64,000 nucleotides of DNA from Martinezella rhizogenes (lineage in GTDB: Bacteria; Pseudomonadota; Alphaproteobacteria; Rhizobiales; Rhizobiaceae). Below the pieces are notes generated by a model. That model was not told where the DNA came from. It ran no database searches and saw nothing but the letters and a program-made list of their open reading frames with translations. Within the stretch, counting starts at the first letter, position 1, and each line of letters begins with the position of its first letter. The position numbers and the translations under genes are program-made. The DNA is taken from the NCBI RefSeq assembly GCF_007002745.1, contig NZ_SGNY01000008.1:223776-287775 (forward strand). Reading direction: 5' to 3'. Below are positions 25,886 through 33,841 of the stretch, piece by piece.

Positions 25886-26887
25886 ATGACCGAGGCCGCA
25901 ACTGACACCGGCAAGACGCCGAAGACCTCGAAGGACTGGGATCTGCGCGCCGTGGCGCCGTTTGTGGCGCTGGCCCTGCTGCTGGTTCTCGGCACCATCG
26001 CCAATCCCAATTTCATCGGCATCGACAATCTCCTGAATGTCGTCACCCGCAGCGCATTCATCGCCATCATCGCTCTTGGCGCGACCTACGTCATCACCTC
26101 GGGCGGGCTCGATCTTTCGGTTGGCGCGATGGTGGCTTTCGTCGCCAGCCTGATGATCCTGTTCATGAATAGCGGCGTCATCGCCAGTCCGCTTTTGATG
26201 CTGCTCACCGCCATGGCGCTGGCGCTCGCCATCGGGGCTGCCTGCGGGCTGACGAACGGCCTCATCACCACAATCGGCCGCATCGAACCCTTCATCGCCA
26301 CGCTCGGCACCATGGGCATCTATCGCGGCTTGACCACATGGCTGTCGCAGGGCGGGGCGATCACGCTGCGCAACCCGGAAATCCAGACGCTTTATCGTCC
26401 GGTCTATTTCGGCAATGTCTTTGGCGTGCCGGTGCCGGTCATCGTCATCTTCGTCACCGCTGCGATAGCCGCCTTCGTGCTTTACCGCACCCGTTACGGG
26501 CGGCATCTGACCGCGGTAGGGTCGAGCGAGGATGTGGCGCGTTATTCCGGCATTTCGGTCGCGCGGGTGCGCACCATCGCTTATGTGGTGCAGGGGCTGT
26601 GTGTCGCCGTTGCGGTGCTGCTTTACGTGCCGCGCCTCGCTTCCACTTCGGCCACCACAGGCATGTTGTGGGAGTTGCAGGCCATCACCGCCGTCGTCGT
26701 CGGCGGCACGGCTCTGAGAGGCGGGGTAGGGCGCATCTGGGGGACGATCTGCGGCGCCTTCATTCTGGAGATCGTCGGCAACATCATGATCCTGTCGAAC
26801 TTCGTCAGCGAATATCTGATCGGCGCCATTCAGGGGGCCATCATCATCATCGCCATGCTGGTGCAGCGCTCGCTCAGCCGCAGGTGA
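25886..26887 (+). CDS. Ribose-type ABC transporter permease (RbsC family)
   Basis: 333 residues from ATG 25886, set by GAGGGG at 25876-25881. About ten hydrophobic segments, the family motif ALGATYVITSGGLDLSVGAM near residue 70, and the late VVVGGTALRGGVGRIWGTICG segment. Middle gene of the ATPase-permease-binding protein operon. Confidence 0.9.
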   Translation: MTEAATDTGKTPKTSKDWDLRAVAPFVALALLLVLGTIANPNFIGIDNLLNVVTRSAFIAIIALGATYVITSGGLDLSVGAMVAFVASLMILFMNSGVIASPLLMLLTAMALALAIGAACGLTNGLITTIGRIEPFIATLGTMGIYRGLTTWLSQGGAITLRNPEIQTLYRPVYFGNVFGVPVPVIVIFVTAAIAAFVLYRTRYGRHLTAVGSSEDVARYSGISVARVRTIAYVVQGLCVAVAVLLYVPRLASTSATTGMLWELQAITAVVVGGTALRGGVGRIWGTICGAFILEIVGNIMILSNFVSEYLIGAIQGAIIIIAMLVQRSLSRR

Positions 26888-26959
26888 CGTATCACGCCGC
26901 GCCATCTGGGGCAGGTGCGGTTGAAGGAGGAACGCCCCGGTCTTGGGAGGAAAGAGACT

Positions 26960-27913
26960 ATGCGTAGAAAATTCATCGGCGTGGCCTTTGCCGCGCTGGC
27001 TGCGGTGCTGGCGGGCTCAGCGCATGCGCAGGACAAGAAGGTCACCATCGGCGTGTCCATTCCGGCGGCCGATCACGGCTGGACGGCGGGCGTCGTTTAT
27101 CATGCCGAGCGCGTGGCGAAGCTGCTCATGCAGGAGCATCCGGGGCTTAACGTGATCGTCAAGACATCGCCGGATGCCGCCAATCAGGCCAACGCGCTGC
27201 AGGATCTTGCCGTGCAGGGGCTGGACGCGCTTGTGGTCCTGCCGTCCGATCCCGATCCGCTCGTCAACGCCATCAAGGAGATCAAGGACAAGGGCACCTT
27301 CGTTGCGCTGGTGGACCGCGCGCCGAGCGTCAACGACAATTCCATCCGCGATCTCTATGTTGCCGGCAACAACCCGGCGCTTGGCCAGGTGGCGGGTGAA
27401 TACATCAAGAAAACCACGCCGGATGCGGAAGTGGTGGTCATTCGCGGCCTGCCGATCCCGATCGACCAGCAGCGTCAGGATGGGTTCGACAAGGGCATCG
27501 CCGGCTCGAACGTCAAGGTTCTCGACCGTCAGTATGGCAACTGGAACCGCGACGACGCCTTCCGCGTGATGCAGGACTATCTGACCAAATACAAGAAGAT
27601 CGACGTGGTCTGGTGCCAGGATGACGACATGGCGATCGGCGTGCTGGAAGCAATCCAGCAGGCGAAACGCACCGATATCCAATATATCGTTGCGGGTGCC
27701 GGCTCCAAGGACATGATCAAGAAGGTCATGGACGGCGACAAGCTGGTGCCGGTCGACGTGCTCTATCCGCCGGCAATGGTGGCGACCGCCATGCAGCTGA
27801 CGGCCGGACATTTCTATGATCAGGTGCCGGTGGCCGGGAATTATATTCTCGACGCGACATTGATCACCAAGGAGAATGCCGAGCAGTTCTACTTCCCGGA
27901 TTCGCCGTTCTGA
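26960..27913 (+). CDS. Ribose-type ABC substrate-binding protein
   Basis: 317 residues from ATG 26960 (GGGAGGAAAG upstream). Cleavable signal peptide MRRKFIGVAFAALAAVLAGS-AHA, then a two-lobe peripla_BP_4 fold (VTIGVSIPAADHGWTAGVVY, LDALVVLPSDPDPL, VVWCQDDDMAIGVLEAI). This class binds sugars or sugar-like ligands (ribose, xylose, polyols, autoinducer-2 and others). The ligand cannot be assigned from sequence. Last gene of its operon, followed by a very stable hairpin. Confidence 0.9.
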   Translation: MRRKFIGVAFAALAAVLAGSAHAQDKKVTIGVSIPAADHGWTAGVVYHAERVAKLLMQEHPGLNVIVKTSPDAANQANALQDLAVQGLDALVVLPSDPDPLVNAIKEIKDKGTFVALVDRAPSVNDNSIRDLYVAGNNPALGQVAGEYIKKTTPDAEVVVIRGLPIPIDQQRQDGFDKGIAGSNVKVLDRQYGNWNRDDAFRVMQDYLTKYKKIDVVWCQDDDMAIGVLEAIQQAKRTDIQYIVAGAGSKDMIKKVMDGDKLVPVDVLYPPAMVATAMQLTAGHFYDQVPVAGNYILDATLITKENAEQFYFPDSPF

Positions 27914-27925
27914 TCTGATTTCCAG

Positions 27926-27965
27926 CTAATGCTGACGCCCGCCGCAAGGCGGGCGTCAGCATTAG
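27926..27965 (+). terminator. Long perfect hairpin after the ribose-type ABC operon
   Basis: An 18-bp perfect stem (27926-27943 with 27948-27965) closed by a GCAA tetraloop, starting 13 bp after the stop codon. There is no T-run after it, so it may protect the mRNA end or work in both directions rather than terminate by itself. Confidence 0.65.
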
Positions 27966-28025
27966 GGATAAATGTCTGTCGCAGCGCGGGAAGAGGGGCG
28001 CGGCAAACATTTCGTCACACGCGGC

Positions 28026-28098
28026 GTCATCCTCGGGCTTGACCCGAGGATCCATCAACCGCTGAAACATGGATCCTCGGGTCAAGCCCGAGGATGAC
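28026..28098. repeat. Palindromic intergenic repeat, perfect 30-bp arms
   Basis: The arm 28026-28055 (GTCATCCTCGGGCTTGACCC...) is repeated as an exact inverted copy at 28069-28098, with a 13-bp loop. It lies between the convergent binding-protein and LysR genes. A near copy is at 35769-35844, and the same cores occur in the 110-bp repeats at 18748 and 31591. Confidence 0.85.
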
Positions 28099-28137
28099 GG
28101 AGGCGAGGGCGGTGTGACAACTTAACCGTCCGTCTCT

Positions 28138-29031
28138 TCACCCGTTCTTCCTGAACCACGCCGAAAGATAATCCACGAAGCTGCGCACCTTGGCCGGCAG
28201 GTAGCGGCGATGCGGATAGACCGCATAAATGCCGCGGTCCTTGGAAATATAATCGTCAAACAGCGTCACCAGTTCGCCGGACTGGATATAGGGCCGGGCG
28301 ATGAAGTCAGGCACCATGGCGATGCCGAGCCCGGCACGGGCGGCGCGCAGGGTCGCCTGGGGGCTGTTGACCTCGATCGGCCCGCTGATGGTCACCGAAT
28401 TCGAGCCGCCATCCGGCTCCAGGTACCGCACGGTATTATGAAAGCGGGTATTGGTGTCGATGATGAAGGGAATACGGGCGAAATCCTGCGGCCCGTCGAG
28501 CGGCCCGTGCTGCGCCACGAAATCCGCCGTCGCCACCGCATAGACGCGGAAATCGGAAAGCTTGCGGGCGATGAGGCCCGAATCTTCCAGCCGGGTTATC
28601 CGGACCGCGAGGTCGAAACCTTCCTCGATCAGATCGACAAACCGGTCCTCGGCGACGATTTCCAGCGACAGTTCCGGATTTTCCTTGGCGAAATCGATCA
28701 GGCTCTGGCCGACATCGGCATCGATGAAGGTCCGCGGCACCGAAATCCGGAGCTTGCCTTTGAGGTCAGCATTCTTCTCGCGCACGAGATCGGCGAGGTT
28801 GTCGATCTCCTTCAGTATGTCGGAGGCGGTACGGTAATAGGTGTGCCCGGCCTCGGTCAGCGAAAACTGCCTTGTTGTGCGGTTAAGGAGCAGCGCGCCG
28901 AGATCGTCTTCCAGTTCCCGGACGTACTTGGACAAAAGCGCCTTGGAGCGTCCCGTCTTGCGCGCGGCGGCGGAAAAGCCCTCCGCCTCGACAACATCGA
29001 TAAAGGCGCGGATGCGGGTCAGCGTGTCCAT
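28138..29031 (-). CDS. LysR-family transcriptional regulator
   Basis: 297 residues. N-terminal winged helix-turn-helix (RIRAFIDVVEAEGFSAAARKTGRSKALLSKYVRELEDDLG, across residues 6-45) and a C-terminal LysR substrate-binding domain. It resembles the large group of rhizobial LysR proteins with LNRTTRQFSLTEAG. The target is unknown. It is transcribed away from the decarboxylase leader, but the two promoters are close, so control of the decarboxylase is possible and unproven. An inverted repeat TTGAAC-N14-GTTCAA lies 28 bp before its start. Confidence 0.9.
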   Translation of the reverse strand: MDTLTRIRAFIDVVEAEGFSAAARKTGRSKALLSKYVRELEDDLGALLLNRTTRQFSLTEAGHTYYRTASDILKEIDNLADLVREKNADLKGKLRISVPRTFIDADVGQSLIDFAKENPELSLEIVAEDRFVDLIEEGFDLAVRITRLEDSGLIARKLSDFRVYAVATADFVAQHGPLDGPQDFARIPFIIDTNTRFHNTVRYLEPDGGSNSVTISGPIEVNSPQATLRAARAGLGIAMVPDFIARPYIQSGELVTLFDDYISKDRGIYAVYPHRRYLPAKVRSFVDYLSAWFRKNG

Positions 29032-29058
29032 GGAAATCCTCCGGTTCGTTCCATATAA

Positions 29059-29084
29059 TTGAACGCTGAAGGGCGACTGTTCAA
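29059..29084. promoter_or_regulatory. Inverted repeat upstream of the LysR gene
   Basis: TTGAAC (29059-29064) and GTTCAA (29079-29084) separated by 14 bp, next to TATAAT at 29053-29058 on the plus strand. It is a plausible LysR-type binding site between the divergent LysR gene and decarboxylase leader. Assignment is by position only. Confidence 0.35.
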
Positions 29085-29132
29085 CCCTAAATTCATTGCT
29101 GAAAAAATCCGCTAAATGGTGAAAAAAACCTC

Positions 29133-29161
29133 TTGATTATGACTGCGAATATTCTTATCTC
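29133..29161 (+). promoter_or_regulatory. Candidate promoter of the decarboxylase leader
   Basis: TTGATT (29133-29138) with TTATCT (29155-29160) or TATCTC (29156-29161) at 16-17 bp spacing. It would start the transcript near 29168 and give a leader of about 400 nt. Confidence 0.35.
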
Positions 29162-29290
29162 CCGTGCTGCCCAAAGTCGCACGTGCCCATGTGTGTCCGC
29201 CGATTCCTCGATGTGGTGAGGATTTCGGTAAGGTACCTGGAACTAACCCCTCCAGTCGCTATTCCGGCCAACCGGGAAATGCGAGGACAT

Positions 29291-29377
29291 ATGAAGCAAC
29301 GACGGTGCGGGCCTTTCTGGTTCTCTGCCGGCTTTCCATCAGCCGGGGTACTGAAGAGGCACACCATCATTGCCTGA
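29291..29377 (+). CDS. 28-codon ORF inside the speF-type leader
   Basis: ATG 29291 follows GAGG (29283-29286) and encodes a 28-residue peptide beginning MKQRRCGPFWFSAGFPSAGV and ending HTIIA, stop TGA 29375-29377. It is Arg/Lys- and aromatic-rich near its start. Enterobacterial speF uses an unrelated leader peptide to sense ornithine by ribosome arrest. Whether this one is translated is unknown. Confidence 0.35.
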   Translation: MKQRRCGPFWFSAGFPSAGVLKRHTIIA

Positions 29378-29527
29378 AGTGCGGTCGGGTCAATCCCTCC
29401 AATCGATGGCAGACAAAGCCGAATGATGCTCTGGCAGGGCATCGTTCATATTCACGCCTTGAGCGTATGCTATCGATTCTGCGCCTCCACCGGCTGATTC
29501 GAATGCATATCTCGAGCGTCCTTTGTC

Positions 29528-29554
29528 CTCCGGATTTTTCCGGAGTCGGTTTTT
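29528..29554 (+). terminator. Intrinsic terminator in the decarboxylase leader (attenuator)
   Basis: CTCCGGA (29528-29534), loop TTTT, TCCGGAG (29539-29545), then TCGG and a T5 run (29550-29554). It ends 15 bp before the decarboxylase ATG, so it can only be useful as a conditional terminator. Confidence 0.65.
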
Positions 29555-29569
29555 ATAGGGAATATATCG

Positions 29570-30703
29570 ATGACGACTGCACGCATTCTCGACTTCATCA
29601 AGACCCGACGTCCCGAAGGCCCTTGCCTTGTGGTTGATCTCGACGTCGTGCGCGACAATTTCAACGCGTTCCGGCATTCCCTGCCGAACAGCGCGATCTA
29701 TTATGCCGTCAAGGCAAACCCGGCTCCGGAAATCCTGAAGCTGCTCGCTTCGCTCGGCTCCAGCTTCGATTGCGCCTCCGTGGCTGAAATCCAGATGGCG
29801 CTCGATGCCGGTGCGACGGCCGACCGTATCTCCTTCGGCAACACCATCAAGAAGGAACGCGATGTCGCCCGCGCTTACGCGCTCGGCATCGATCTCTTCG
29901 CCGTTGATAGCCATGAGGAAGTCGAAAAGGTTGCCCGTGCCGCCCCTGGCGCGCGCGTATTCTGCCGCGTGCTGACGGATGGCGAAGGCGCTGAATGGCC
30001 GCTGTCGCGCAAGTTCGGCTGCGTGCCGCAGATGGCCGTCGATGTTCTGGTCTATGCGCATCAGATGGGTCTGGAATCCTACGGCGTGTCTTTCCATGTC
30101 GGTTCGCAGATGATGAATCTCGACGCATGGGATGCCGCACTTGCCGATGCAAAGCGGGTCTTCGCTTCACTGTCCAAGCAGGGCATCCACCTGCAGATGG
30201 TCAATATGGGCGGTGGTTTCCCGACCAAGTACCTGCGCGACGTTCCTGCCGCCGAAGAATACGGCCAGGCAATCGACACGGCACTGCGCAAGCACTTCGG
30301 CAACCAGATCCCGAAGACGATCATCGAGCCGGGCCGCGGCATGGTTGGCAATGCGGGCGTCATCAAGGCGGAAGTTGTTCTCGTCTCGAAGAAGTCCGAC
30401 AATGACAACCACCGCTGGGTGTTCCTCGACATCGGCAAGTTTGGCGGTCTCGCCGAGACGATGGATGAGGCTATCCGTTACCCGATCCGCACCGAGCGTG
30501 ACCAGGACGAGATGCAGCCCTGCATTCTGGCCGGCCCGACCTGCGACAGCGCCGACGTGCTGTATGAAAAGAACATGTACCCGCTGCCGGTCTCGCTGAC
30601 TATCGGCGACGAAGTTCTGATCGAAGGTACCGGCGCTTATACGACGACCTATTCGGCAGTTGCCTTTAATGGCTTCGAGCCGCTGAAGGCCTACGTCATC
30701 TAA
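29570..30703 (+). CDS. Ornithine/lysine decarboxylase (fold III PLP enzyme)
   Basis: 377 residues of the eukaryote-like, alanine-racemase-fold decarboxylase family, making putrescine (and often cadaverine). The PLP lysine is in YYAVKANPAPE near residue 46. HVGSQ, the Gly-rich NMGGGFPTKY, EPGRGMVGNAG and the dimer-contributed CDSADVLYE catalytic Cys near residue 325 are all present. The orthologous alphaproteobacterial enzymes accept both ornithine and lysine. The start ATG 29570 is preceded by TAGGGAA. Control is probably through the leader RNA and attenuator directly upstream. Confidence 0.95.
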   Translation: MTTARILDFIKTRRPEGPCLVVDLDVVRDNFNAFRHSLPNSAIYYAVKANPAPEILKLLASLGSSFDCASVAEIQMALDAGATADRISFGNTIKKERDVARAYALGIDLFAVDSHEEVEKVARAAPGARVFCRVLTDGEGAEWPLSRKFGCVPQMAVDVLVYAHQMGLESYGVSFHVGSQMMNLDAWDAALADAKRVFASLSKQGIHLQMVNMGGGFPTKYLRDVPAAEEYGQAIDTALRKHFGNQIPKTIIEPGRGMVGNAGVIKAEVVLVSKKSDNDNHRWVFLDIGKFGGLAETMDEAIRYPIRTERDQDEMQPCILAGPTCDSADVLYEKNMYPLPVSLTIGDEVLIEGTGAYTTTYSAVAFNGFEPLKAYVI

Positions 30704-30949
30704 GGCATCCGACCGAAAAGTGTACGCGCTTTCGGGAAATCCGATGCTGATTGAAAGTCCGAACGCCGTCCGCTGAAAAGGGCGGCGTCTCGACCAAGCT
30801 TCCGTTCCGGCTTTGCCGATTGTGCTGTTGCGCAAATCCCTGCTTGCTGCTCCTCTTCCAGCCGAGGAAAGCGTGTCGGCGGGCCGGAACGGCTCCACCA
30901 TTTTTCATCAAGGGCCGCGTGTGGGCGGTTGTGTGACGGGAGGCCAAGG
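30704..30949. other. Intergenic region between decarboxylase and GNAT gene
   Basis: Contains the short motif CCGAAAAGTGTACGCGCTTT near 30714, which resembles a small repeat common in rhizobial intergenic DNA, and a hairpin ACGCCGTCC (30763-30771) with GGGCGGCGT (30780-30788) without a T-run. No gene is seen. Confidence 0.4.
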
Positions 30950-31519
30950 ATGGCCGCTCTTTTGAATTCGGTACGGGCATTTTTCACACCGCAGACATTT
31001 CATGTCGATCAGGAAAATCCGGGCGATGTCGTTGCCCGTGAGAACCTGCTGGACCGCGCCATGGGCGCCGGCCGCCGCCGCAAGTCTTCCGAGAAGCTGC
31101 GTGCCGGCCGCGTTCCGGCCGAAGGCCTGGCGCTGGTCGCCCGTGATGAGGACGGCCATGTCATCGCCACGGTGCGCCTGTGGAATGTCGAAGCCGGCAT
31201 TTCGCGCGAAGGCCGCGCGGTTGAAGCGCTGCTGCTCGGCCCGCTGGCCGTCGATGCCGCCCATGAGGGCAAGGGCATCGGCTCTGCACTGATGCGCGCA
31301 GCGATCGCCGAGGCTACCAGACGCGGCCATGGCGCCATCCTTCTGGTCGGCGATGCGCCCTATTACGAGCGCTTCGGCTTTTTCGCCAACAAGGCGCAGC
31401 ACCTGATCATGCCCGGCCCGTTCGAGCGCAGCCGTTTCCTGGCGCTGGAACTGAAAGCCGGCTGGCTGGAAGGCGCTGCCGGTCTTCTGGTGGCAAATGG
31501 CCGCCGGCTTTCGGCCTGA
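30950..31519 (+). CDS. GNAT-family N-acetyltransferase
   Basis: 189 residues from ATG 30950 (GGGAGG about 7 nt upstream). The GNAT acetyl-CoA site is LLLGPLAVDAAHEGKGIGSALMRAAIAEA (in pieces around residues 85-115) followed by LVGDAPYYERFGF, the YhbS-like pattern. The acceptor is unknown. It sits just downstream of the ornithine decarboxylase, so a polyamine or amino-acid amine is a reasonable guess but not shown by sequence. Confidence 0.85.
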   Translation: MAALLNSVRAFFTPQTFHVDQENPGDVVARENLLDRAMGAGRRRKSSEKLRAGRVPAEGLALVARDEDGHVIATVRLWNVEAGISREGRAVEALLLGPLAVDAAHEGKGIGSALMRAAIAEATRRGHGAILLVGDAPYYERFGFFANKAQHLIMPGPFERSRFLALELKAGWLEGAAGLLVANGRRLSA

Positions 31520-31540
31520 GCGATATCCGTTGATACCATT

Positions 31541-31564
31541 CCCCGGCTGAAAGGCCGGGGTTTG
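31541..31564 (+). terminator. Weak terminator after the GNAT gene
   Basis: CCCCGGC (31541-31547), loop, GCCGGGG (31554-31560), then TTTGG. A short T tract makes it weak. Confidence 0.5.
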
Positions 31565-31590
31565 GTCTGCTGACCAGGCTGGCAGCCAAC

Positions 31591-31704
31591 TTTGACGTCA
31601 TCCGCGGCCTTGTGGCGAGGATCTAACCCCGTCGAATAAAATCAATACGTCGGAAGATCCTCGGGGCAGGCCCGAGGATGACGTCGGCGCAATTGGCATG
31701 ACTT
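31591..31704. repeat. Palindromic intergenic repeat, about 110 bp, copy 2
   Basis: Same element as at 18748-18859: GCGGCCTTGTGGCGAGGATC, the core CCCGTCGAATAA, then CCTCGGGGCAGGCCCGAGG, ending in GACGTCGGCGCAATTGGC. The left palindrome is decayed relative to copy 1, the right one is better kept. Confidence 0.8.
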
Positions 31705-31973
31705 CCTTCTCATCGGACGACGCCGCTCTTCTTTCGTGTCCGGTTAAGGCGAAAATCCTGAAAGCCTATTCGAATAACAGTCTTGTGCCTCGTCCAGAAA
31801 TTTGAACCGGACAGCAATGTGACAAGTTCGGCATGTCGCAGGAGGACTGCCACGGCTTTGCCAACGGTCGCTCCGTCAAGAAACCAGTCTTTGTCGTTTC
31901 CACCCCATGGTCCATGCGGCCAAACCTTCCCCGCCGATAATTTTCCCGCACGCCTCTTGCCCTTGCGATTTTG
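31705..31973. other. Intergenic region before the MarR gene
   Basis: About 270 bp with no supported gene. Minus-strand frames here lack ribosome sites and run into the MarR gene. The promoter of marR must lie near its right end. Confidence 0.4.
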
Positions 31974-31987
31974 CGGGTATATACCCG
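31974..31987. promoter_or_regulatory. MarR-type operator 1 (perfect palindrome)
   Basis: CGGGTATATACCCG, a perfect 14-bp palindrome ending 6 bp before the MarR start codon. The same palindrome recurs exactly at 32432-32445 and in changed form at 32412-32425. Confidence 0.75.
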
Positions 31988-31993
31988 AGACAA

Positions 31994-32395
31994 ATGCCAA
32001 ACGATAGCTGCCACTGCATTCTGTTGCGCAAAGCATCCCGCAAGGTCTCGTCCTATTATGACGAGGCGCTGGCACCGCTTGGCGTCAATATTGGCCAGTT
32101 CAGCCTGTTGCGGAACATCAATCGCACTGCGCCGGTCTCGCTCACCGATCTTGCCGCGCGGGTAGAGCTGGATCGCTCCACCGTCGGCCGCAATGCCAGG
32201 GTGCTGGCGCGCATGGGGCTGGTGGCGATCGGCCACGGCGAGGACCAGCGGGAGGCGATGCTGACCGTGACGGAGGAGGGGCAGGCGATCCTGAAGACGG
32301 GCGCACCGCTCTGGGACAGCGTTCAGGACGAGATCGAGGCCCGGCTGGGGCCGGAAAAGACCGCGCAATTGCAGGAACTGCTCGCCGGCCTGTAA
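31994..32395 (+). CDS. MarR-family transcriptional regulator
   Basis: 133 residues from ATG 31994 (a longer frame would read through the operator). MarR winged-helix fold: INRTAPVSLTDLAARVELDRSTVGRNARVLARMGLV then the beta-wing GHGEDQREAMLTVTEEGQ. An early CHC pair (residues 6-8) is unusual and could be redox-sensitive. It is flanked on both sides by CGGGTATATACCCG-type palindromes and followed 90 bp later by an MFS gene, so it probably represses itself and the transporter. Confidence 0.9.
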   Translation: MPNDSCHCILLRKASRKVSSYYDEALAPLGVNIGQFSLLRNINRTAPVSLTDLAARVELDRSTVGRNARVLARMGLVAIGHGEDQREAMLTVTEEGQAILKTGAPLWDSVQDEIEARLGPEKTAQLQELLAGL

Positions 32396-32411
32396 TTTTT
32401 TGATCATGAAG

Positions 32412-32445
32412 CGGGTATCTGCCCGTAAAATCGGGTATATACCCG
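32412..32445. promoter_or_regulatory. MarR-type operators 2 and 3 before the MFS gene
   Basis: CGGGTATCTGCCCG (32412-32425, imperfect) and CGGGTATATACCCG (32432-32445, perfect), spaced 20 bp centre to centre, just before the MFS gene start at 32485. Confidence 0.75.
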
Positions 32446-32484
32446 CAAGACTCGGCCAAAGGCCACGGGAAAGGGACCTTGAAC

Positions 32485-33780
32485 ATGCTCTCCACACGCC
32501 TTGCCAGCTGGATGGCCGGCAGAAACCTGCATTATGGCTGGCTGGTCGCCGCCACCACCTTTCTGACCATGCTGGCCACCGCCGGGGCCATGGGCTCTGC
32601 GGGGGTGATGATCCAGCCGCTGCATCAGGAATTCGGCTGGGATATCGCCGATATTTCTTCCGCCATGGCTGTCCGGCTGGTGCTTTTCGGCCTGCTCGGG
32701 CCTTTTGCCGCCGCCTTCATGAACCATTTCGGCATCCGCCAGGTGGTGTCGACGGCGCTTGCGCTGATCATGGGCGGCATCGTCGCCTCGTTTTTCATGA
32801 CAGAGGTCTGGCAATTGCTGCTGCTGTGGGGCGTGGTGATTGGTGTCGGCACCGGCATGACGGCGCTGGTGCTGGGCGCCACGGTTGCCACGCGCTGGTT
32901 TTCCAAACGCCGCGGGCTGGTGATCGGCCTGATGACGGCCAGCAACGCCACCGGCCAGCTGGTTTTTCTGCCGCTTCTGGCGGCGCTGACGGAAGCCTAT
33001 GGCTGGCGGACAGCCCTGACACTTTCCGTCGTGGTGATTGCGGTCGCCATGATCCTCGTGCTGCTTCTGATGCGCGACCACCCTGCCGATCTCGGCCTGC
33101 CGGCCTATGGCGAGACTGTCGTGGCGCACCCGCCCAGGCAGGATCACAGGTTCCTCGCAACGCTGATCTCGCCGATACTGACGCTGAAAAGCGTCTCCGG
33201 CAACCCGGTCTTCTGGGTGCTGTTCGGTACTTTCTTCGTCTGCGGCCTTTCCACCAACGGCCTCATCCAGACCCACTGGATTTCGATCTGCGGTGATTTC
33301 GGCATGGCCGCCGTCACGGCGGCGGGTACGCTGGCGGTTATCGGTATTTTCGATTTCTTCGGCACCATCTTCGCCGGCTGGCTTTCCGACCGTTTCGACA
33401 ATCGTTTCCTGCTGTTCTGGTTTTACGGTCTGCGTGGCCTGTCGCTGCTTTATCTCTCCTTTTCCGGGTTCAGCTTCGTGGAGCTTTCGGTCTTTGCCGT
33501 CTTTTACGGGCTGGACTGGGTGGCGACCGTGCCGCCGACCGTGAAGCTCGCCGCCGAGAATTTCGGCCGCGAGAAGGCGGGGCTGGTGTTCGGCTGGGTC
33601 TTTGCCGGCCATCAGCTGGGTGCCGCCACCGCCGCCTTCGGCGCAGGTTTCTTCAAGAGCGACTTTGATACCTATATGCCCGCGCTGCAGATTGCCGGTC
33701 TGATGTGCATGATTGCCGCCGTCTCGGTGCTGCTGCTCAGAAAGCCGGGCTCCGCCACCCTTGCGCCGCAGGCAGCGTGA
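32485..33780 (+). CDS. MFS transporter under MarR control
   Basis: 431 residues from ATG 32485 (AAAGGGA 8 nt upstream). Twelve membrane helices; begins HYGWLVAATTFLTMLATAGAMG and has VATRWFSKRRGLVIGLMTA in the loop after helix 4, the pattern of the monocarboxylate/oxalate-formate-like MFS branch. Substrate not assignable. The MarR gene and two operators immediately upstream suggest induction by a small aromatic or organic acid, by family analogy. Confidence 0.9.
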   Translation: MLSTRLASWMAGRNLHYGWLVAATTFLTMLATAGAMGSAGVMIQPLHQEFGWDIADISSAMAVRLVLFGLLGPFAAAFMNHFGIRQVVSTALALIMGGIVASFFMTEVWQLLLLWGVVIGVGTGMTALVLGATVATRWFSKRRGLVIGLMTASNATGQLVFLPLLAALTEAYGWRTALTLSVVVIAVAMILVLLLMRDHPADLGLPAYGETVVAHPPRQDHRFLATLISPILTLKSVSGNPVFWVLFGTFFVCGLSTNGLIQTHWISICGDFGMAAVTAAGTLAVIGIFDFFGTIFAGWLSDRFDNRFLLFWFYGLRGLSLLYLSFSGFSFVELSVFAVFYGLDWVATVPPTVKLAAENFGREKAGLVFGWVFAGHQLGAATAAFGAGFFKSDFDTYMPALQIAGLMCMIAAVSVLLLRKPGSATLAPQAA

Positions 33781-33806
33781 CCGCTGCCCATGGGTCGGAC
33801 AATGCG

Positions 33807-33841
33807 GGCGGCGGCGGATGATTTTCCGCCGCCGCCTCTTT
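33807..33841 (+). terminator. Terminator after the MFS gene
   Basis: GGCGGCGGCGGA (33807-33818) pairs with TCCGCCGCCGCC (33825-33836), loop TGATTT, followed by TCTTTT. It begins 27 bp after the stop codon. Confidence 0.8.

Larger units (their letters stand above)
29166..29569 (+). ncRNA. speF-type leader RNA (cis-regulatory)
   Basis: A roughly 400-nt non-coding leader directly before an ornithine/lysine decarboxylase gene. Published comparative work described a speF RNA motif at this position in alphaproteobacteria. The length, position and gene match, and I recognise the sequence style, but I cannot run the covariance model. Visible hairpins include CCTC...GAGG (29207-29222), CCGGCT...AGCCGG (29328-29346), GATGCTC-TGGCA-GGGCATC (29424-29442) and the terminator at 29528-29554. 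The leader also contains a 28-codon ORF. Confidence 0.7.

Noticed and set aside
31710..32075. 121-codon minus-strand frame before the MarR gene
   Set aside because: No ribosome site, no domain, and it overlaps the MarR gene and its operator.
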